39,308 nucleotides of DNA from Mesotaenium endlicherianum (Eukaryota; Streptophyta; Zygnematophyceae; Zygnematales; Mesotaeniaceae): assembly GCA_009602735.1 (NCBI GenBank), contig WELA01004070.1, forward strand, positions 226,552-265,859, in the 5' to 3' direction. Under the pieces are notes generated by a model, which saw only the letters and a list, made by a program, of their open reading frames with translations, made no database searches and was not told where the DNA came from. Shown here one piece after another: positions 12,301 to 24,499 of the stretch. How positions within the stretch are numbered: the first letter of the stretch is position 1; each line of letters starts with the position of its first letter. Both the position numbers and the translations under genes were made by a program.

Positions 12301-14517
12301 CTGTGGAGCTGCTTGTGGTGGCAGGTTATGTGGATCCCAAGAAGCCCGACCTTCCCATTCTCCACGAGTGGCATTTTCGCTCGGGGCTGGACCGCTACAT
12401 TTGGATCATTGGCATGCTCTACGCCTACTTCCATCCCATGGTAAGCCCCCAGAGGGTTGTGCACATTTCCTTTCTGCGAGGCTATGAGGAGAGGGAGTAA
12501 TTCCAATACATGCACTCCTCCAATTGTCTCAGCTTCAGCACATCACGGTGGTTAAAGTTTGTTCCAGGTAGCAGAGAATTTGAGATGGCGTGTAAGGTTC
12601 ATAGCAGTGGAGGCTGTGAAGGGAACTGCCTACTGTCTCTTGGGATGGTATTTGCTAGGTAATGTGGTTGCTAGGGCATGGTTTTGTCCCGCAACTTTGG
12701 GCTGCAAGCAGGTGTTGGTGTGCCTGGTGACTTACTTGGATGTCGTCATGAATCAGGACTGTTTGGCTTTACTGTGCCTTCTTGCAATTTAACGTACGTT
12801 GACATTTTTTTTGGGCCGAGTAGGTGGAGAGGTGGCTGGAGAAGCTGGAGGAGATGGAGCAGCGCACTCGCTACATCATCCGAGCCTCCATCGTTTCCGT
12901 CACCCTTGCTGTAAGCCACTTTGCTCCTGCAGCTGCGTTGTTGCATTCCATCTGCAGAAGCAAGGGGCTGCGGATTTTTTGGTCCATCATGTTCTGTAGA
13001 TCAACTGCATGATGCTTTCAGTATGGCAACAACGCATACTCATCTTCTTTCCCTTCCTTTGGGTGCGTGCTGTGCAGTTGCTGTACGTTTGGTATGAGAA
13101 GATTTACCGGCTCGACAAACTACAGTACAATGCAGTGCATCCGTATACGTCCTGGATTCCCATCACGTGAGTTCCTCCTCTGCCTACGTCTCCGAAAAGT
13201 GCGCAACTCTGGTTGTGTGCAATGCCCCATCTCAGGAAGTGCTCCAGAGTGGAAGAACTCGACGAGATGTTCAGTAGCTCAGGCAGTAAGCAAGTATGGT
13301 TGTGTGTGTGCGCAGGGGTTACATCATTCTGCGCAACATTGCGCAACCTCTTCGAAATTGGTCAATGACTCTGTTTGCGTAAGTATCCCGTCTTCAAGGC
13401 CTTGGACTGCAGCACAATGTTGCAAGTATCTGTTGTCGCATGCAGGTCTATGTTGATGTATTGCGCTCTCCAATCAGCAATGTTGCCTACATATGTGCCG
13501 CAAACGCCACGTGCCTCACAGTTGTGCACTCGCTAGATATTTAAGCAGAGCGAATGCTGGTGGCAGAGGCAGATTTGCTGCGTAAACATAGAATAAACAA
13601 TGCATATACTCAATACGCTCATATGAGGCATGAACGCTAGCTTTTTTCAGTGCGGGGGTTTGTGTGCGCTGACAACTCTCCCTTGATGCTTTGCAGCTGG
13701 CTGGGAAAGATCACTCTGGAAACTTATATTGGCCAATTTCACATCTGGTTGAGGTAATGTGCCTTTGAGCTAGATATCCCACCCTTTTGCTTGCATTGCT
13801 ATTTTGGCGGAGAATGCCATTTGTTCGTGTGTCAGGGAGGATGGGTCCAGAGATGGGTTATATCAGCCCTGCTCCCACGTTTGACTGAGTACCTGACTTT
13901 CTTGGTGCTTGGACACATGATTTGACCTTCACAAGACACAATACGGAACTCCTGAGTGTCCATCACAGAAGTGACATTGACCATATTGAAAGCTCTGACT
14001 CAAGCATATTGTTCCCTGTCTTTGCCTGTGCTTGCAGGACGTCCACTCCAAATGGGCAACCGTTTAAGCTCCTCTGCTTCATACCGGATTACCCCCTCTT
14101 GAATTTCACTCTTGCCACCGCCATCTACATATTTGTAAGTTTGTTTGTGAACCTCAAATAAGTCTCGATTCGTTGGCTTTGCAAGTATTTGGTCTCGGCC
14201 AGCACGGGCAGCCTGAACCCTATTCAGTAATTTCATGGGTCCCCTTGCCGTCTCGCATGCTCTCAGAATCAAAACTTTGGCAGATGTCTAGACGAGAAGA
14301 TGCAGGAGTGGTAATAACTTTGTGGCTTGGGCTTGCTTGCTTACAGGTCTCACTTCGACTGTTCGAGCTGACCAACTCGCTCAAGAATGTGTTTGTACCA
14401 ATTAAGGATAATAAGCGACTAGGCGAGAACTTTGTGGCGGGACTTGTCATTGCTGTGTTACTCTATGGCATATCATTGGTAGCGGTCTCTGTTCCAGTGG
14501 CCTTTGGATACACATGA
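9334..14517 (+). CDS. RWA: Reduced Wall Acetylation (RWA / Cas1p-type 10-TM) protein
   Basis: Fifteen GT-AG exons join in frame into 546 codons plus TGA: 9334-9366, 9566-9654, 9903-10046, 10217-10273, 10404-10476, 10923-11081, 11382-11531, 11886-12141, 12325-12440, 12824-12910, 13078-13166, 13316-13378, 13697-13753, 14038-14134 and 14347-14517. The short first exon (11 codons ending GQ) matches the layout of land-plant RWA genes. Diagnostic blocks: [20 protein letters not shown] (near the N-terminus), [14 protein letters not shown] (172-185), [40 protein letters not shown], and [19 protein letters not shown] (starting at 333). RWA proteins are multi-pass Golgi membrane proteins needed to supply acetyl groups for O-acetylation of wall polysaccharides, upstream of TBL acetyltransferases. 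The overall length is close to the roughly 570 residues of Arabidopsis RWA proteins. One oddity: the junction codon between exons 4 and 5 gives Ile (AT|C) where plant homologues usually have Met. Confidence 0.95.
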
Positions 14518-15550
14518 TCTTTTTTGCTCGATTACTGTATGTGATATTTATAGCAACAATTGTTATTACAAGCAGTGAAAGGCAATCATTTCGTCGTTAA
14601 AATACCATGTCACTTCCTTGTGACTGCCTCATGAACCTTTTGCAAGTGGCTTTTCTTTTCTAGCCAAGCTAATGCAATTTCGCTTCGCTAAATTGTCTTC
14701 GGTACACTCATTGCAGAGTTCATGTGACAGCTGTATATTGCTTCCATTGTGTTGACTAGTCAACATTTAAGTAAGGGTCTACATGGAGCGACATTACCGT
14801 AAGCAGCTCTGAAATATAGTACTAGTGATGGCTTTGCATATTTAGTATTTTGTTAGACATACAAGGAAACGGAAGTTGGAAGCATGGGAGTACAAACCTG
14901 GCATCAAGTGAGCTTAAAAGATGGATCTCCGTCTTCTGCTCAAACTGATATACTGTGTTGTGTTGGTCTAGCGGGAATATGTGCACTACTTTGTTGTCGT
15001 CGGTAATGCGCCCCTCACGTAAACTTTGTGAGGGAAAATTATGCAATTGGGGGCCTTGTTTCTGTGAGTGGTGGCCCGTATGTGCCTTCCAAATTGTGTG
15101 TTATGCGTTTTGACCTAGATCAACGCGAAAGCGTTTGATCATGAGGCGCTTTTTCTCCGGGGCCCGCCCTTTGGTAACCACCATAATTAGGGCCTCGCCG
15201 TTATGAGGCCCTCTATTTTGCTTAGAGAGTGCGCCCTTGGGGCTTTTTGTGAGCGGCCATGACGAGGAGAAACGAGGCGATGCCTCGCCTAGACCGCTAT
15301 GTATCTCATGAGGGGGGCGTGGGAGAGGGCGCTCTAGCTCCTTAGATGCGTTCGTGGGGTCAAAAGGTCGGGAGCGCCTGCCGCTAGGCAACCATGGCCG
15401 CCAGATTGTTAAGAGGGTGTTTGAGAGAAAGGGTGTGGGAAAGGGAGGGAGAAGGCATGGTGGAGAAGGGAGGGAGGGAGGGAGAGGGGGATCGTGGCCT
15501 CGACTGTGAGCGTTGACAGCGCTTGCGCTTTCGCCAACGTTAGGAGGTTC

Positions 15551-15584
15551 TTTGTGAGGGGAAAATCATTGGTCCCCTCACAAA
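15551..15584. repeat. Perfect 11-bp inverted repeat, 12-base loop
   Basis: TTTGTGAGGGG (15551-15561) is exactly complementary to CCCCTCACAAA (15574-15584), separated by 12 bases. The same layout, imperfectly preserved, is seen near 15919-15950 (GTGGGGGAAAATTGTCGG then TCCCCTCCA), so the hairpin belongs to the repeat unit. Confidence 0.8.
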
Positions 15585-15860
15585 CATCGACATCGATTGA
15601 GAACACGGCACCATCGAGAAAAGGAAACGATTAAGAACAGCAATAAAAGTCGAGTATGTAGAAGTGACGAGAAAGTAGAAGTTTATGTGCGGTAGTTTGC
15701 TGGCTTAAGGTGTCCCTCTCGTAACTCTTGTGAGGGGAAAAGTGAGGGCCGTCGCTCGTGTGAGCTCTAGCCCATACTGGCGCTTAAATTTGTGTGTATA
15801 CGCGTCTGACTTGGATCGACGCAGATCGACGCGTTATTTCGACGCTTAGTTTGTCGCGAT

Positions 15861-15913
15861 GGTTCGGAGTGGTTCGGAGCAGTTCGGAGTGGTTCGGAGC
15901 ATGGTTCGGAGTA
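15861..15913. repeat. Tandem repeat of a GGTTCGGAGT/C decamer
   Basis: Five near-identical copies of (G/A)GTTCGGAG(T/C) follow each other, the last displaced by an AT dinucleotide. It sits inside the repeat-rich interval upstream of SRPRB. Confidence 0.85.
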
Positions 15914-16487
15914 GGCCTTGTGGGGGAAAATTGTCGGTCCCCTCCATGGGAGTAGTGGTAAATATGATAGTGTCGCCCATGATCAAGGGTCAGGAGCAAT
16001 ATGGAGCAGTATGGAGCCCTCTTTGTCCCTGACGTTCCTCACTTGGCCCAATTGCGCGCTAGCTTCAGAACATCACTGTCAGTTTGAACTTGTTTCTCCA
16101 GTGTTTCTCTTTTAATCTGCACCTGTTGAAGTCAATTATCTCAGAAGCAAGAAGTTGACTCGAATTGACGGGTGCTGACACTTTCTGCCCGTTGGAACCA
16201 GTTGACGTTGGTTTCAGCCCATGTGTTTCAGCCCGTTGTTTAGCTTTGGCATTTTCCATGCTGGACTCAACACTCCCTGCATGTATAGTCAGCTCACTCA
16301 TGCACTCTTGTAGAGAACGATGACTTTTTTGAAAGGCGTGCTAGACTGACCGACGGGGATGTATCATGTGAGCACTTCTTAAGCTAAATTCTGCGAAGCG
16401 AATGTTTTAGGACTGTAGCAACAATTAAGCACTGGCCGGAAAGAACTTTCTCTGAGTAAGGTTGCCGACTCACGTTTATTTGGAACA

Positions 16488-19400
16488 ATGGATCCCACCA
16501 GCATACCTGCTGTTCTTGACCTGGCTAAAGCGCTGAATATCAGCGTTGATGAAGCTGTCTATGTCTCCATAGCAGTGCTTCTCGCGGCTCTTCTCGTCAG
16601 CTTACTTGGTAAGCTCTACTTTTTGAGAATCGCGTCAGGGAGATTAACTGTACGTAAGGTGATGAGGATGTGAATTGTCGGTTTCTTTTCATCTTTAATT
16701 ACGACATGTGTGCTTTTGAACCACGAGCAATAGACTTAATAAGGAAGACGTTAATCATTGTCCTACAAAATATGAGAAACAAAAAGATAGGGTGGCTGTG
16801 ATCCCCTATATCAGCACCAACTTAAGCTTCTCATTAACCACCAAGGTTCGTAGATTTTGAAGTTGTCCGGATACTTCTCCGATTATTCTGCAACAATCAT
16901 CCCAGCACCCCAGTGTCGTGGAGATAAGCTCCATCACTTTGAGCTTCATGTAGCGGAGGTGTCTTAGCCATGTGGTTCCTCGCCGAACAGCCTTACAGCT
17001 ATGTGCATTCCTTGGGAGCGAGCTGTTCTTTGAATGATAGCAGACACTTTTACGGCTCATGGGGAAACTGCTATTGTCACACGAGTTTAGTGTAGCCAGA
17101 TGTGCTTTGGCTTTGAATTCTGCTTTTTGTCATACAATCACAAGCTTGCAAAACGTCTAATGGCCCCTTCACAGCAACTCAGTCTGAAGCCTCTACTCTG
17201 AATCCTTGACTCTAAATCCTTGAGAGGCATGTGCATGCATTTGCATGCAGGCCATAAAATCCCATTGGGGAGCATCCACATACTACGAGTCATAAACCTC
17301 TCGGCAATATATTCGTCAAAGTCAAGCCTAAGTCTGGCTTAAAACCTCCTTCCGCAGCGCTCAAGATCTGCGAAAACTCTTTGAAAACCTTCACTTAAGA
17401 TATTTAAATTCATCCTCATGCATGTCTCCTTAGCCCTCTTCGCGACCAGGTTGCATCGAGCAGCTGGGTGTTACCGTGTATGGAAACTGAGACGTGTGTC
17501 ACACCGCCCTCATTTTAAGCGTTACTTTATGAGAGGCATAAAGAACCCGGCTGGGTTGGAAGGAAGAGGAGCCTGAACCAATTGCGTGGGGTTGGGGTGT
17601 GATGCGCAGTTATCCGCTTGAGCTTAGGGGGCAAGAAGAGGGACACCGTTCTGCTGCTGGGCCTCTGCGGCGCTGGCAAAACTTCTCTCTTCTATCAGGT
17701 CCCTCCCCCTCTCCTGCTCACGCCCATCCTCTTACCCCTCCGCTCCTCGCCCTCATACACATCCCACCTCAACAGCCAAAAATCCACTGCATGATGCTCC
17801 CCTCGGCTGTGGGTGCCAACTGTATATCTATATACCTCCATTACTTGCAGAAAGAGTTGACGGAAAAGTGGATGAAAAAGAGAATGAAAGGTGTATATTG
17901 TCCTCCATTCTTAGGAAGGGTGAAAGCTTCACTTAAGAAGGCTCCTTGAAGAAGACGTCACGGTACCTTTGTTGTGGTGCATCGGTGTGCAGCTGTTTTT
18001 ACGTGGTGTGGCTCGACATTGAGAAAGATATGGCATGGCATGGCATATAACTGGTTGTTAACCGGGCTGGTCATCGCCAGTCGCGGAGGCATAGAATGGC
18101 TGCCGAGACGCTTGCTTATACATCACCAGCCTGCGCAATGAAACAGCGCGCAGCCTTTCTGACCATGTGTGGGTTGGGGGGGGCGCTGCAACGGGAGGAG
18201 TGCCTGCAGCTGAGGGATGGGACGAGGCACGGCGGCACAGTGACGTCCATGGAGCCCAACGAGGGCTGCTTCCCTCTCCACTCCCCCACCATCTCCAAGG
18301 TCTCCTGGCTGCTCAAACCTCAGAACTCAGAAGGGCTTTCCCACTGATAAGCAGCTCGTCGATGCAGTACTTATGTTAAGAGTCTCAGCTGAGTCCAAGC
18401 CTGGAAGTGTTATCACGAGACGCTTTCGGAAATCCTTAGGCTCTCCTTTGTGTCCTTCGTTCTTGAAGCGTACACTCAGGCTGCCCCCCTGCACCAGCTG
18501 GAAGACAAACCAGACCTCATGGTTGTGTCACTAAGCAGTGCTGGAGCGCGTCATAAAGCCTGCGACTGTTTCTGTCTCACCCTTGTCACTCCTGGCGTCG
18601 TGTGCCCTTCCACTTTGCCTTCACCTGCACACACACACGCACACACAACACACACACACATACGCGCATGCGCGCTTGCGCGCACGCACACGCACGCAGA
18701 GTATGGCTGGTAGGTGTTTTGAATGGAAGATTGGGCATGGCAGCACGCATGAGTCTTGAAATGGCGCGAGCATCCCTTGGATTCAAGTGCCCTTGTGCCT
18801 TGTTGCTTTTGGAGAGACTTGCTCACGCGCTGCACGCTGGTGTGATACTTTGGGTTGTGCGTTCAGAGCCGCAGCAAGCCAAGACCCGTTCACGTTGTGG
18901 ACTTGCCGGGCCACCCGCGGCTGCGCCCAAAGGTGGACGCAGTGCTGCCACACACCAGAGCTATCGTGTTTGTCATCGACGCCCTCGACTTTATGCCCAA
19001 CCTGCGCGCCAATGCCGAGTGAGCCCCTCTCCATCGCCCTCTGACACTTGCTCTGCAACCTGGTGGTGCTGCCTGGCGCCTCTTCTCTGCTGTGTGCCTG
19101 CATCTTGCAGGTATACACTCCTGCTTGCTGCTCGAGTGCATGGGCTCTTCACTCGTTCCCTCCTGCACGCTGCGACAACTTAATGCAACACCCCATTTCC
19201 ACTGGAGCTTATCCTTTTGTGGTTCATATTTCATCCACTCCTCCCCTCATCGTCAATATCTCATCCAATACAATGCAGCCAAGGTAGTAGTGCAGAAGTG
19301 CTTCGTGGTGCATGTCATTTGTGGGTCTATGGCTGCCTTTTTATAGAAGCCGACACGGCTTGCAGCACTTTTGTCTCATTTCCAGCAGACGCTCCACAAT

Positions 19401-20508
19401 TTCTCCAGGGAGCGTACACGAGGCTCTCCTGCAGCTGCTTTCGTGGGGAGGCGCGTCACGCCCCTGCTGAATGCCTGATGGAGAGAAGTCGGCAGGGTGG
19501 AGCCATGCAATGTCCCCTTCCTTCTGTTTGGAGCTTAGCCTGCTGCGCACCGTCCATCTCGCGCCTTGATGTGTGCTGGAAAGTGCGGGGGGGATGGTGC
19601 GGGTGGTGGCCACTCCAGGTTCCTGTATGAGGTCCTGACCAAGCGCATGGTGGCCAGCCGCAAGATCCCGGTGCTGCTGGCGTGCAACAAGATGGACAAG
19701 GTGACGGCGCACTCGGTCGACTTCATCCGCAAGCAGCTGGAGAAGGAGATGTACGTGCCCGCGGAGGGAGGGGAGAAGGGAGAAGGGAGAGGAAAAGATG
19801 CGTAGAGGGCCGTGCATGCTCCGCTGTCTGCTGCTTGGTGCCTGATTGTCGGTCTTGTGGTCAACTCAAAATCAGTACCGCTTTGGGAGCCCAGGAGTGT
19901 AGTCATGTAGGAAGGAAGGTCACCCGCTTGGGGGGAATACTGAGGCAGGTATCAAGTGGTGTTCCTCGGGGCACCGTAATCCGCCTGGGAGCTGGGGTCC
20001 AGGCCTACCAGGAGCGGATCCGAGGCCAGTAGGCTGACTTGGTGACCCTGAGGCACGCGTCTGCACAGGAGAAGCAAGTGGAGGACGGAAGACCGAGAAG
20101 CAGTCGGGCGACGTTGCACGCTTGAAAGAAACTCAAAAACCGTCGCCACTGTGTGCAGATGGGGACCAGTCCGGTTTGCAGTATGAGGCGTTCTCAGTGA
20201 CGCAAAGCAAGAAGTCAGGCAGGCTTTGCTATGGACTTTGAGGTTTCTCATTCCCCGGTGAAGTTCTCGCTTTGCATGAGAAGGTGCTAACTTTCTCTCA
20301 CATTTTTGTTCTCCTTTGCAGTGACAAGTTGCGCGCCTCCAGGAGTGCCATCTCGGATGCTGACTTGACTTCCGAGGTGTTGTTGGGGACTGAAGGGGAA
20401 AGCTTCAAGTTCACCCAGTGCGCCAACAAAGTCAGCGCTGTAGAGGCATCAGTTAAGGAGAATAACTTGAAGGAGATAGAAGCATTTATCCGAGAACAAG
20501 TGAAATGA
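16488..20508 (+). CDS. SRPRB: Signal recognition particle receptor subunit beta (SR-beta small GTPase)
   Basis: Six GT-AG exons join in frame into 250 codons plus TGA: 16488-16608, 17628-17698, 18210-18299, 18867-19018, 19619-19750 and 20322-20508. Residues about 24-40 (VYVSIAVLLAALLVSLL) are one N-terminal membrane anchor, as in SR-beta. The GTPase motifs follow: P-loop GLCGAGKTS at 52-60, a switch I threonine around 74-76, DLPGH at 106-110 (G3) and NKMD at 168-171 (G4), with CANKVS near the C-terminus in the G5 region. Length and motif spacing match the family. SR-beta anchors the peripheral SR-alpha subunit to the ER membrane and takes part in co-translational targeting of ribosomes to the translocon. 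Intron 1 is about 1 kb and carries an 84-codon antisense open frame (17060 to 16806). The GC content of exons 4 and 5 is much higher than that of exons 1 and 6. Confidence 0.94.
18627..18697. repeat. Alternating (CA)n / CGCG tract in SRPRB intron 3
   Basis: CA repeats pass into TACGCGCATGCGCGCTTGCG and further CGCA units, a mostly alternating purine-pyrimidine tract of about 70 bases between the exons ending at 18299 and starting at 18867. Confidence 0.85.
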
Positions 20509-23500
20509 CAACGTTACTACCTGTTTTCAATCTTGTTTTTTGTGTTATAAAGTGTGTAGATGTTCCTTTCCTGTAGTCCTATCATTGGGACTGGCTTGTA
20601 GAAACGAGCACACGGTGTGCGAACATGAGTGGGGAGGTGTGTTTGCTGCATATGTTGCTAAGGAGCAAGTCAAACTCATCATTTTCACCAACTTTGTATC
20701 AGTTTTAAGCTCTTATAGCAGATTCAGCCGCGACTTTTGTGAACTTGTTGCTTAAGCTCAAATACGCTAAACCCAAATTCAAGGGATTTTTGAAAGACGT
20801 GGCTTGTAAGTTATAACACTTCTTGCATGCAAGTAAGTCAATCAAACGACGTGATCCTCTCTTGTTGTACGATGGTTAATTAATCCTCCAAAAGCTCTTG
20901 AGAAACAATATTCTACACTACGTGTGTTGTTCTTCCGCATGACACCTCAAGGTTTTCTTCGGGACATCTTTGTGCTTATTGTTGGAAATGCTCTTAGTGG
21001 AGCTCACTTCACTTCATCCATTGATCCTGGACCTAGAAGTGGAGCCACCATGTTATACGGAAATTGCATACGAAAATTATGCAGAGATTGCATGCTGGTC
21101 AAGGAGCAACCCTACACACCGTTTCTTTCTCTAGATCTTGTAGCCTTAACATTTATCATCACATCAACATGTTCATTGTCTTTATTGCATCAAACTTGGG
21201 CACTAGTGGGCGCTTCTAACAACAATGGACATCGTTCAACAATTATCATTAAACTTGAAAGGGTCGCCTCCCCAACTTTTGCTACGTACCATTTTTATTT
21301 CTTTGGGCACAACTTTCCCATGATATGAGCACTCCTGCTCATCCATGTGGCATAAATCCGTGTGGTCCTCATAGGTATGTCTTCAACTCATATGCACACC
21401 ACCAAAAGTCAAAATATGAGACATGGTGGAAACATATATTGTGCAAGATGTCGTCAAGAGAAAATTCAAATTGTTTAACTTTTTTTGGCCATGCTAGCAT
21501 AGAATGGTGACATCGTGACTAGTATCAACCCACTTCATGGAGATGGGTTGACGTAGGTACTACCTTTCAATTTATTGTCAACGATTACACCTTTGCATAT
21601 TACATTGGAGCTTCTTGACGCGTGGCAATTGCATTCACGATGCATTTCAATGCTTGTACTATCATATCTTCCTATGTAATACTATCATGCTTTTTTTGTT
21701 TAAAATTGTGTGCATTGTAAAACCAACATTTCATTCTTTCATAAAGAGTGTATACTTTTGTAAAGTGTCGTACCCCAGTGATGGCTTGAGGTAAAATTTT
21801 CAAGTAAAACAAGGAAGATGTTTGTGATGCAATACAAGGTGGCCAAATCGGTTGTGCTATACCTAGAAATTGTGCAATTAAGTATCTGGCTAAAAAATAT
21901 TGAGTGCAAGTAATAGTACACATACATTCCTTCATGCTAATATCATATCTGATCATGTGGCCCGCAGGTAAGAAACGAGGAACCTCTGTCATTCATTAGA
22001 TGGTCTTTACACTAACACAAGGGTTGTCACTTATGCTATTATATTGAAACTGAACGAGTAAATTGCATAAGTTGGGAATAATGCATTATCATTTCAAGTG
22101 TGAAAGTTCGGGAATATGAGAAAGTAAATGTTTGGAGGAACGTTGATGGTACTAAATTACTATATGGTGAAGTTCCTTATTATGGCTCTATGGTAATATT
22201 ATTGTGTGTTAATTTAACCATTTAGTCAAATGTAGCCATAAGCTAGTCATATGTAGTAAGTTGAGAGTCACATAGGTGTGACTAACTTGGGAAAGATCGG
22301 TGGGAAGATCGGTTGTAATAAAATTTGTACATATTCACCGAGACTTTCATACATTCAAGGTGCTTTCAATGGCCACATATCTCACCTCAAAAGGTACACA
22401 ACAGACAGTGTTATTTTGTTATCGTTGTAGTTAATATTATATAACATCCAAGATGACGAATGTATGCCTCGGCACGCACTCAGATTTGAAATAATTTTAG
22501 GATGAACTCTTAAGTAATAGCTGAACCTTTACTGTTCTTTATATCCAGTCGCAAGGATGGTTATATTGCATGCAATTTTTTTTTTTCATATTATTCATAT
22601 TTCAATATTTATGTTCAACAATGTTTTAAAAAAAATTGTGCATCAAAATCAGATTGTTGCATACATTGAGAAATTAGATAATTCTTAGTGGTTACTCAGA
22701 CACAGTACAACCTTAGCATTGACCTTCTTCATGTTTGAGAGGTCTTGTGTTGGCACTAGGTATGTCCTATGGCCCACACCTAGTTATGACCACTTTGGTG
22801 AAGGTCAGTAAAAGAAAATTCAGGCGCATGTTATATGTCTTACATGTTGTGTCAAATGAGGGGGAAATCCACATTCTTGAATTCTAAAACAGAGATTGTC
22901 AGTTATACATGTCATGTACATGTCCATAAGTCTGAGGATTCAAGCATCAATACACCTACTTAAGAGCTTGTGTGAAGTAGGTAAGTCACAATTTAATGTT
23001 TATCACTTATGAAAAAAATCATTAAATTTGTCTTGAACAATTTGTAAGGTTATTCTCAAGCATTCAATCGCTTCCTACTTAAGAAACGTTATAAAGTGTG
23101 TCTACTCAGCAGGGTTGCCAAGGAGGGATGCAAGGATTAGATTTGGATCTTTGGCCTAGCTTAACACACTTTTTTCTTCGCGTGAATAAGTGCTTAAAAG
23201 AAATTATTTCTTGAGTACAGCTTTTCTGAAGTGATCCCGCATATAGCAACGCACTTCGCACGCACAGCTTCGTGCAGGTCGTGAATCAATGACTCGAGTA
23301 CAGGAGCTTAGGAGACTGGTCTGGTAGCAGTGTAGCCGCCGAGCAGTTCAAAACAGAATTGAGAAGTGATACATTTTCCAAACGCTTCACTGATGTTCGC
23401 TTGTGTTCGCTTTATGATATTCTTCAAGCCCGGGCGTGGTCGCTTCGACGTGCTAGCGGCTTCCGCCCTCGCGCACCCCCCGCGAGCAATTAAGCTGGAG

Positions 23501-23741
23501 TGTCTGGAAATACAATAATTAATGCTTTTACTGCAATAGTATTCAATCTTCGATCATGTCCCTCATGGTCCTAATTCCAAATTGATCCCTTATCCTGATA
23601 GATGAAGCTGCAGGGCAGATGCACGGACGTCCGATTTCGAAAGCGACGGTACTCCAAAAATTGAGACTCGAGAGTGAAGTCTGGTCTGAAGTGCAATGTT
23701 ACAAATTTACTGGAGCCAGAGAGAGCTCACCTTTCCACACC

Positions 23742-23753
23742 TTTCACGTGAAA
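23742..23753. promoter_or_regulatory. 12-bp palindrome with CACGTG core upstream of CAO
   Basis: TTTCACGTGAAA is a perfect palindrome around a CACGTG core, about 920 bases before the CAO start codon. CACGTG is the G-box bound by bHLH and bZIP factors. Function is inferred only. Confidence 0.35.
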
Positions 23754-24043
23754 TGTGAAGTTCGATCGAGCTGCTTTGATTTTCAAATATTTGGGACCAA
23801 TTAGAAGATGTCTCGAACTTCAAATCTAACGGCCTTCCGGTCTAGTTTACTCCAGCTCAGAAACCAAGATTGCGTTGGAATGTCGGAGGATCTTCCTTCA
23901 TATTTCCATTTTGTTCGGCAGTGAAAGTTGAAACACTCCTGTAGGAAGAAGCACTGTGATTCACTGTGATTAACAGCTCATATGGCGAGCGGTATTATGG
24001 TTTATCGCTATGCATTGTGGTTCTTCAATCCAGTGGCCTGGTC

Positions 24044-24087
24044 GCGCGAGTTGAGCGGCGGGACTTGCAACCACTCGCAACTCGCGC
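24044..24087. repeat. 10-bp perfect inverted repeat, GC-rich
   Basis: GCGCGAGTTG (24044-24053) is exactly complementary to CAACTCGCGC (24078-24087), with a 24-base spacer. It stands out as GC-rich in an otherwise mixed region about 600 bases upstream of CAO. No function can be assigned. Confidence 0.6.
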
Positions 24088-24270
24088 TCCGCGTAGGAGA
24101 CCTTGCACAAACTCGTATGTGCTCAGTCGGGGAATTGTGGTTTATCGGGGAATTGATATGGACTTGGTCGTGATAGAACTACATTATCGAGTCGCCTATT
24201 AAGTTTTATTGTGACATCGTATGACATTGTGCCTTCATGCCACAGATTGCCACAATTTTCTTCCTTTTTC

Positions 24271-24297
24271 CACGTGCCGGGCTCAAAGATACACGTG
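24271..24297. promoter_or_regulatory. Paired G-boxes (CACGTG x2, 21 bp apart) upstream of CAO
   Basis: Two CACGTG cores begin at 24271 and 24292, so they are 21 bases apart, about two helical turns, and lie on the same face of the DNA roughly 380-400 bases before the CAO ATG. G-boxes are typical light- and clock-response elements in plant photosynthesis genes. That they drive CAO here is inference. Confidence 0.45.
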
Positions 24298-24493
24298 GGA
24301 ACAGAGAGGGCTCTGGACGAGGTGGTAACTCACAGACCGCAGAGCGACGCACAGCCATGCACGACCCCAGCCCTGCCCAGGCCCCAACCACAAGCTCAAG
24401 AAGAAACTAGATCTTCGTCTGCCTTCGTGTCCACGCATATTGCATTGATATATTCTAAAAGTGCTACCATCTGTGCGTTGCTCTGCATACTGC

Positions 24494-24499
24494 TATAAA
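24494..24499 (+). promoter_or_regulatory. Candidate TATA box of CAO
   Basis: TATAAA (in CTGCTATAAACTTT) lies 177 bases before the CAO start codon and downstream of the G-box pair, a sensible place for a core promoter with a leader of roughly 145 bases. AT-rich hexamers are common, so this is a candidate only. Confidence 0.35.

Larger units (their letters stand above)
15010..15960. repeat. Diverged direct repeats sharing a TTGTGAGGGGAAAA core
   Basis: Two segments of roughly 150 bases, near 15010-15160 and 15710-15860, align along their length. Both have CCCTC, CGTAA and CTTTGTGAGGG(G)AAAA-type starts, GGGCC further on, and then TTGTGTG followed by GCGT-TGAC-GATC-ACGC. The core TTGTGAGGGGAAAA recurs between and after them (15553 and, as TTGTGGGGGAAAATTGTCGG, about 15919). 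Several differences are C/T or G/A at CpG (for example TCAACGCG versus TCGACGCA), as expected for decay of a methylated repeat. The element type is not recognised. The spacing could mean short terminal direct repeats of a small non-autonomous element, or a decayed tandem array. Confidence 0.6.
14518..16487. other. Intergenic between RWA and SRPRB, carrying a small repeat family
   Basis: The first 450 bases are AT-rich and presumably include the RWA 3' UTR. From about 15.0 to 15.96 kb the DNA is built from diverged repeated units described separately. The last 500 bases before 16488 must include the SRPRB promoter; no clear core element is visible. No gene recognised. Confidence 0.6.

Noticed and set aside
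20924..21328. 134-codon plus-strand frame in the AT-rich island
   Set aside because: No recognisable domain, atypical composition, and no adjoining exons; likely a chance frame.
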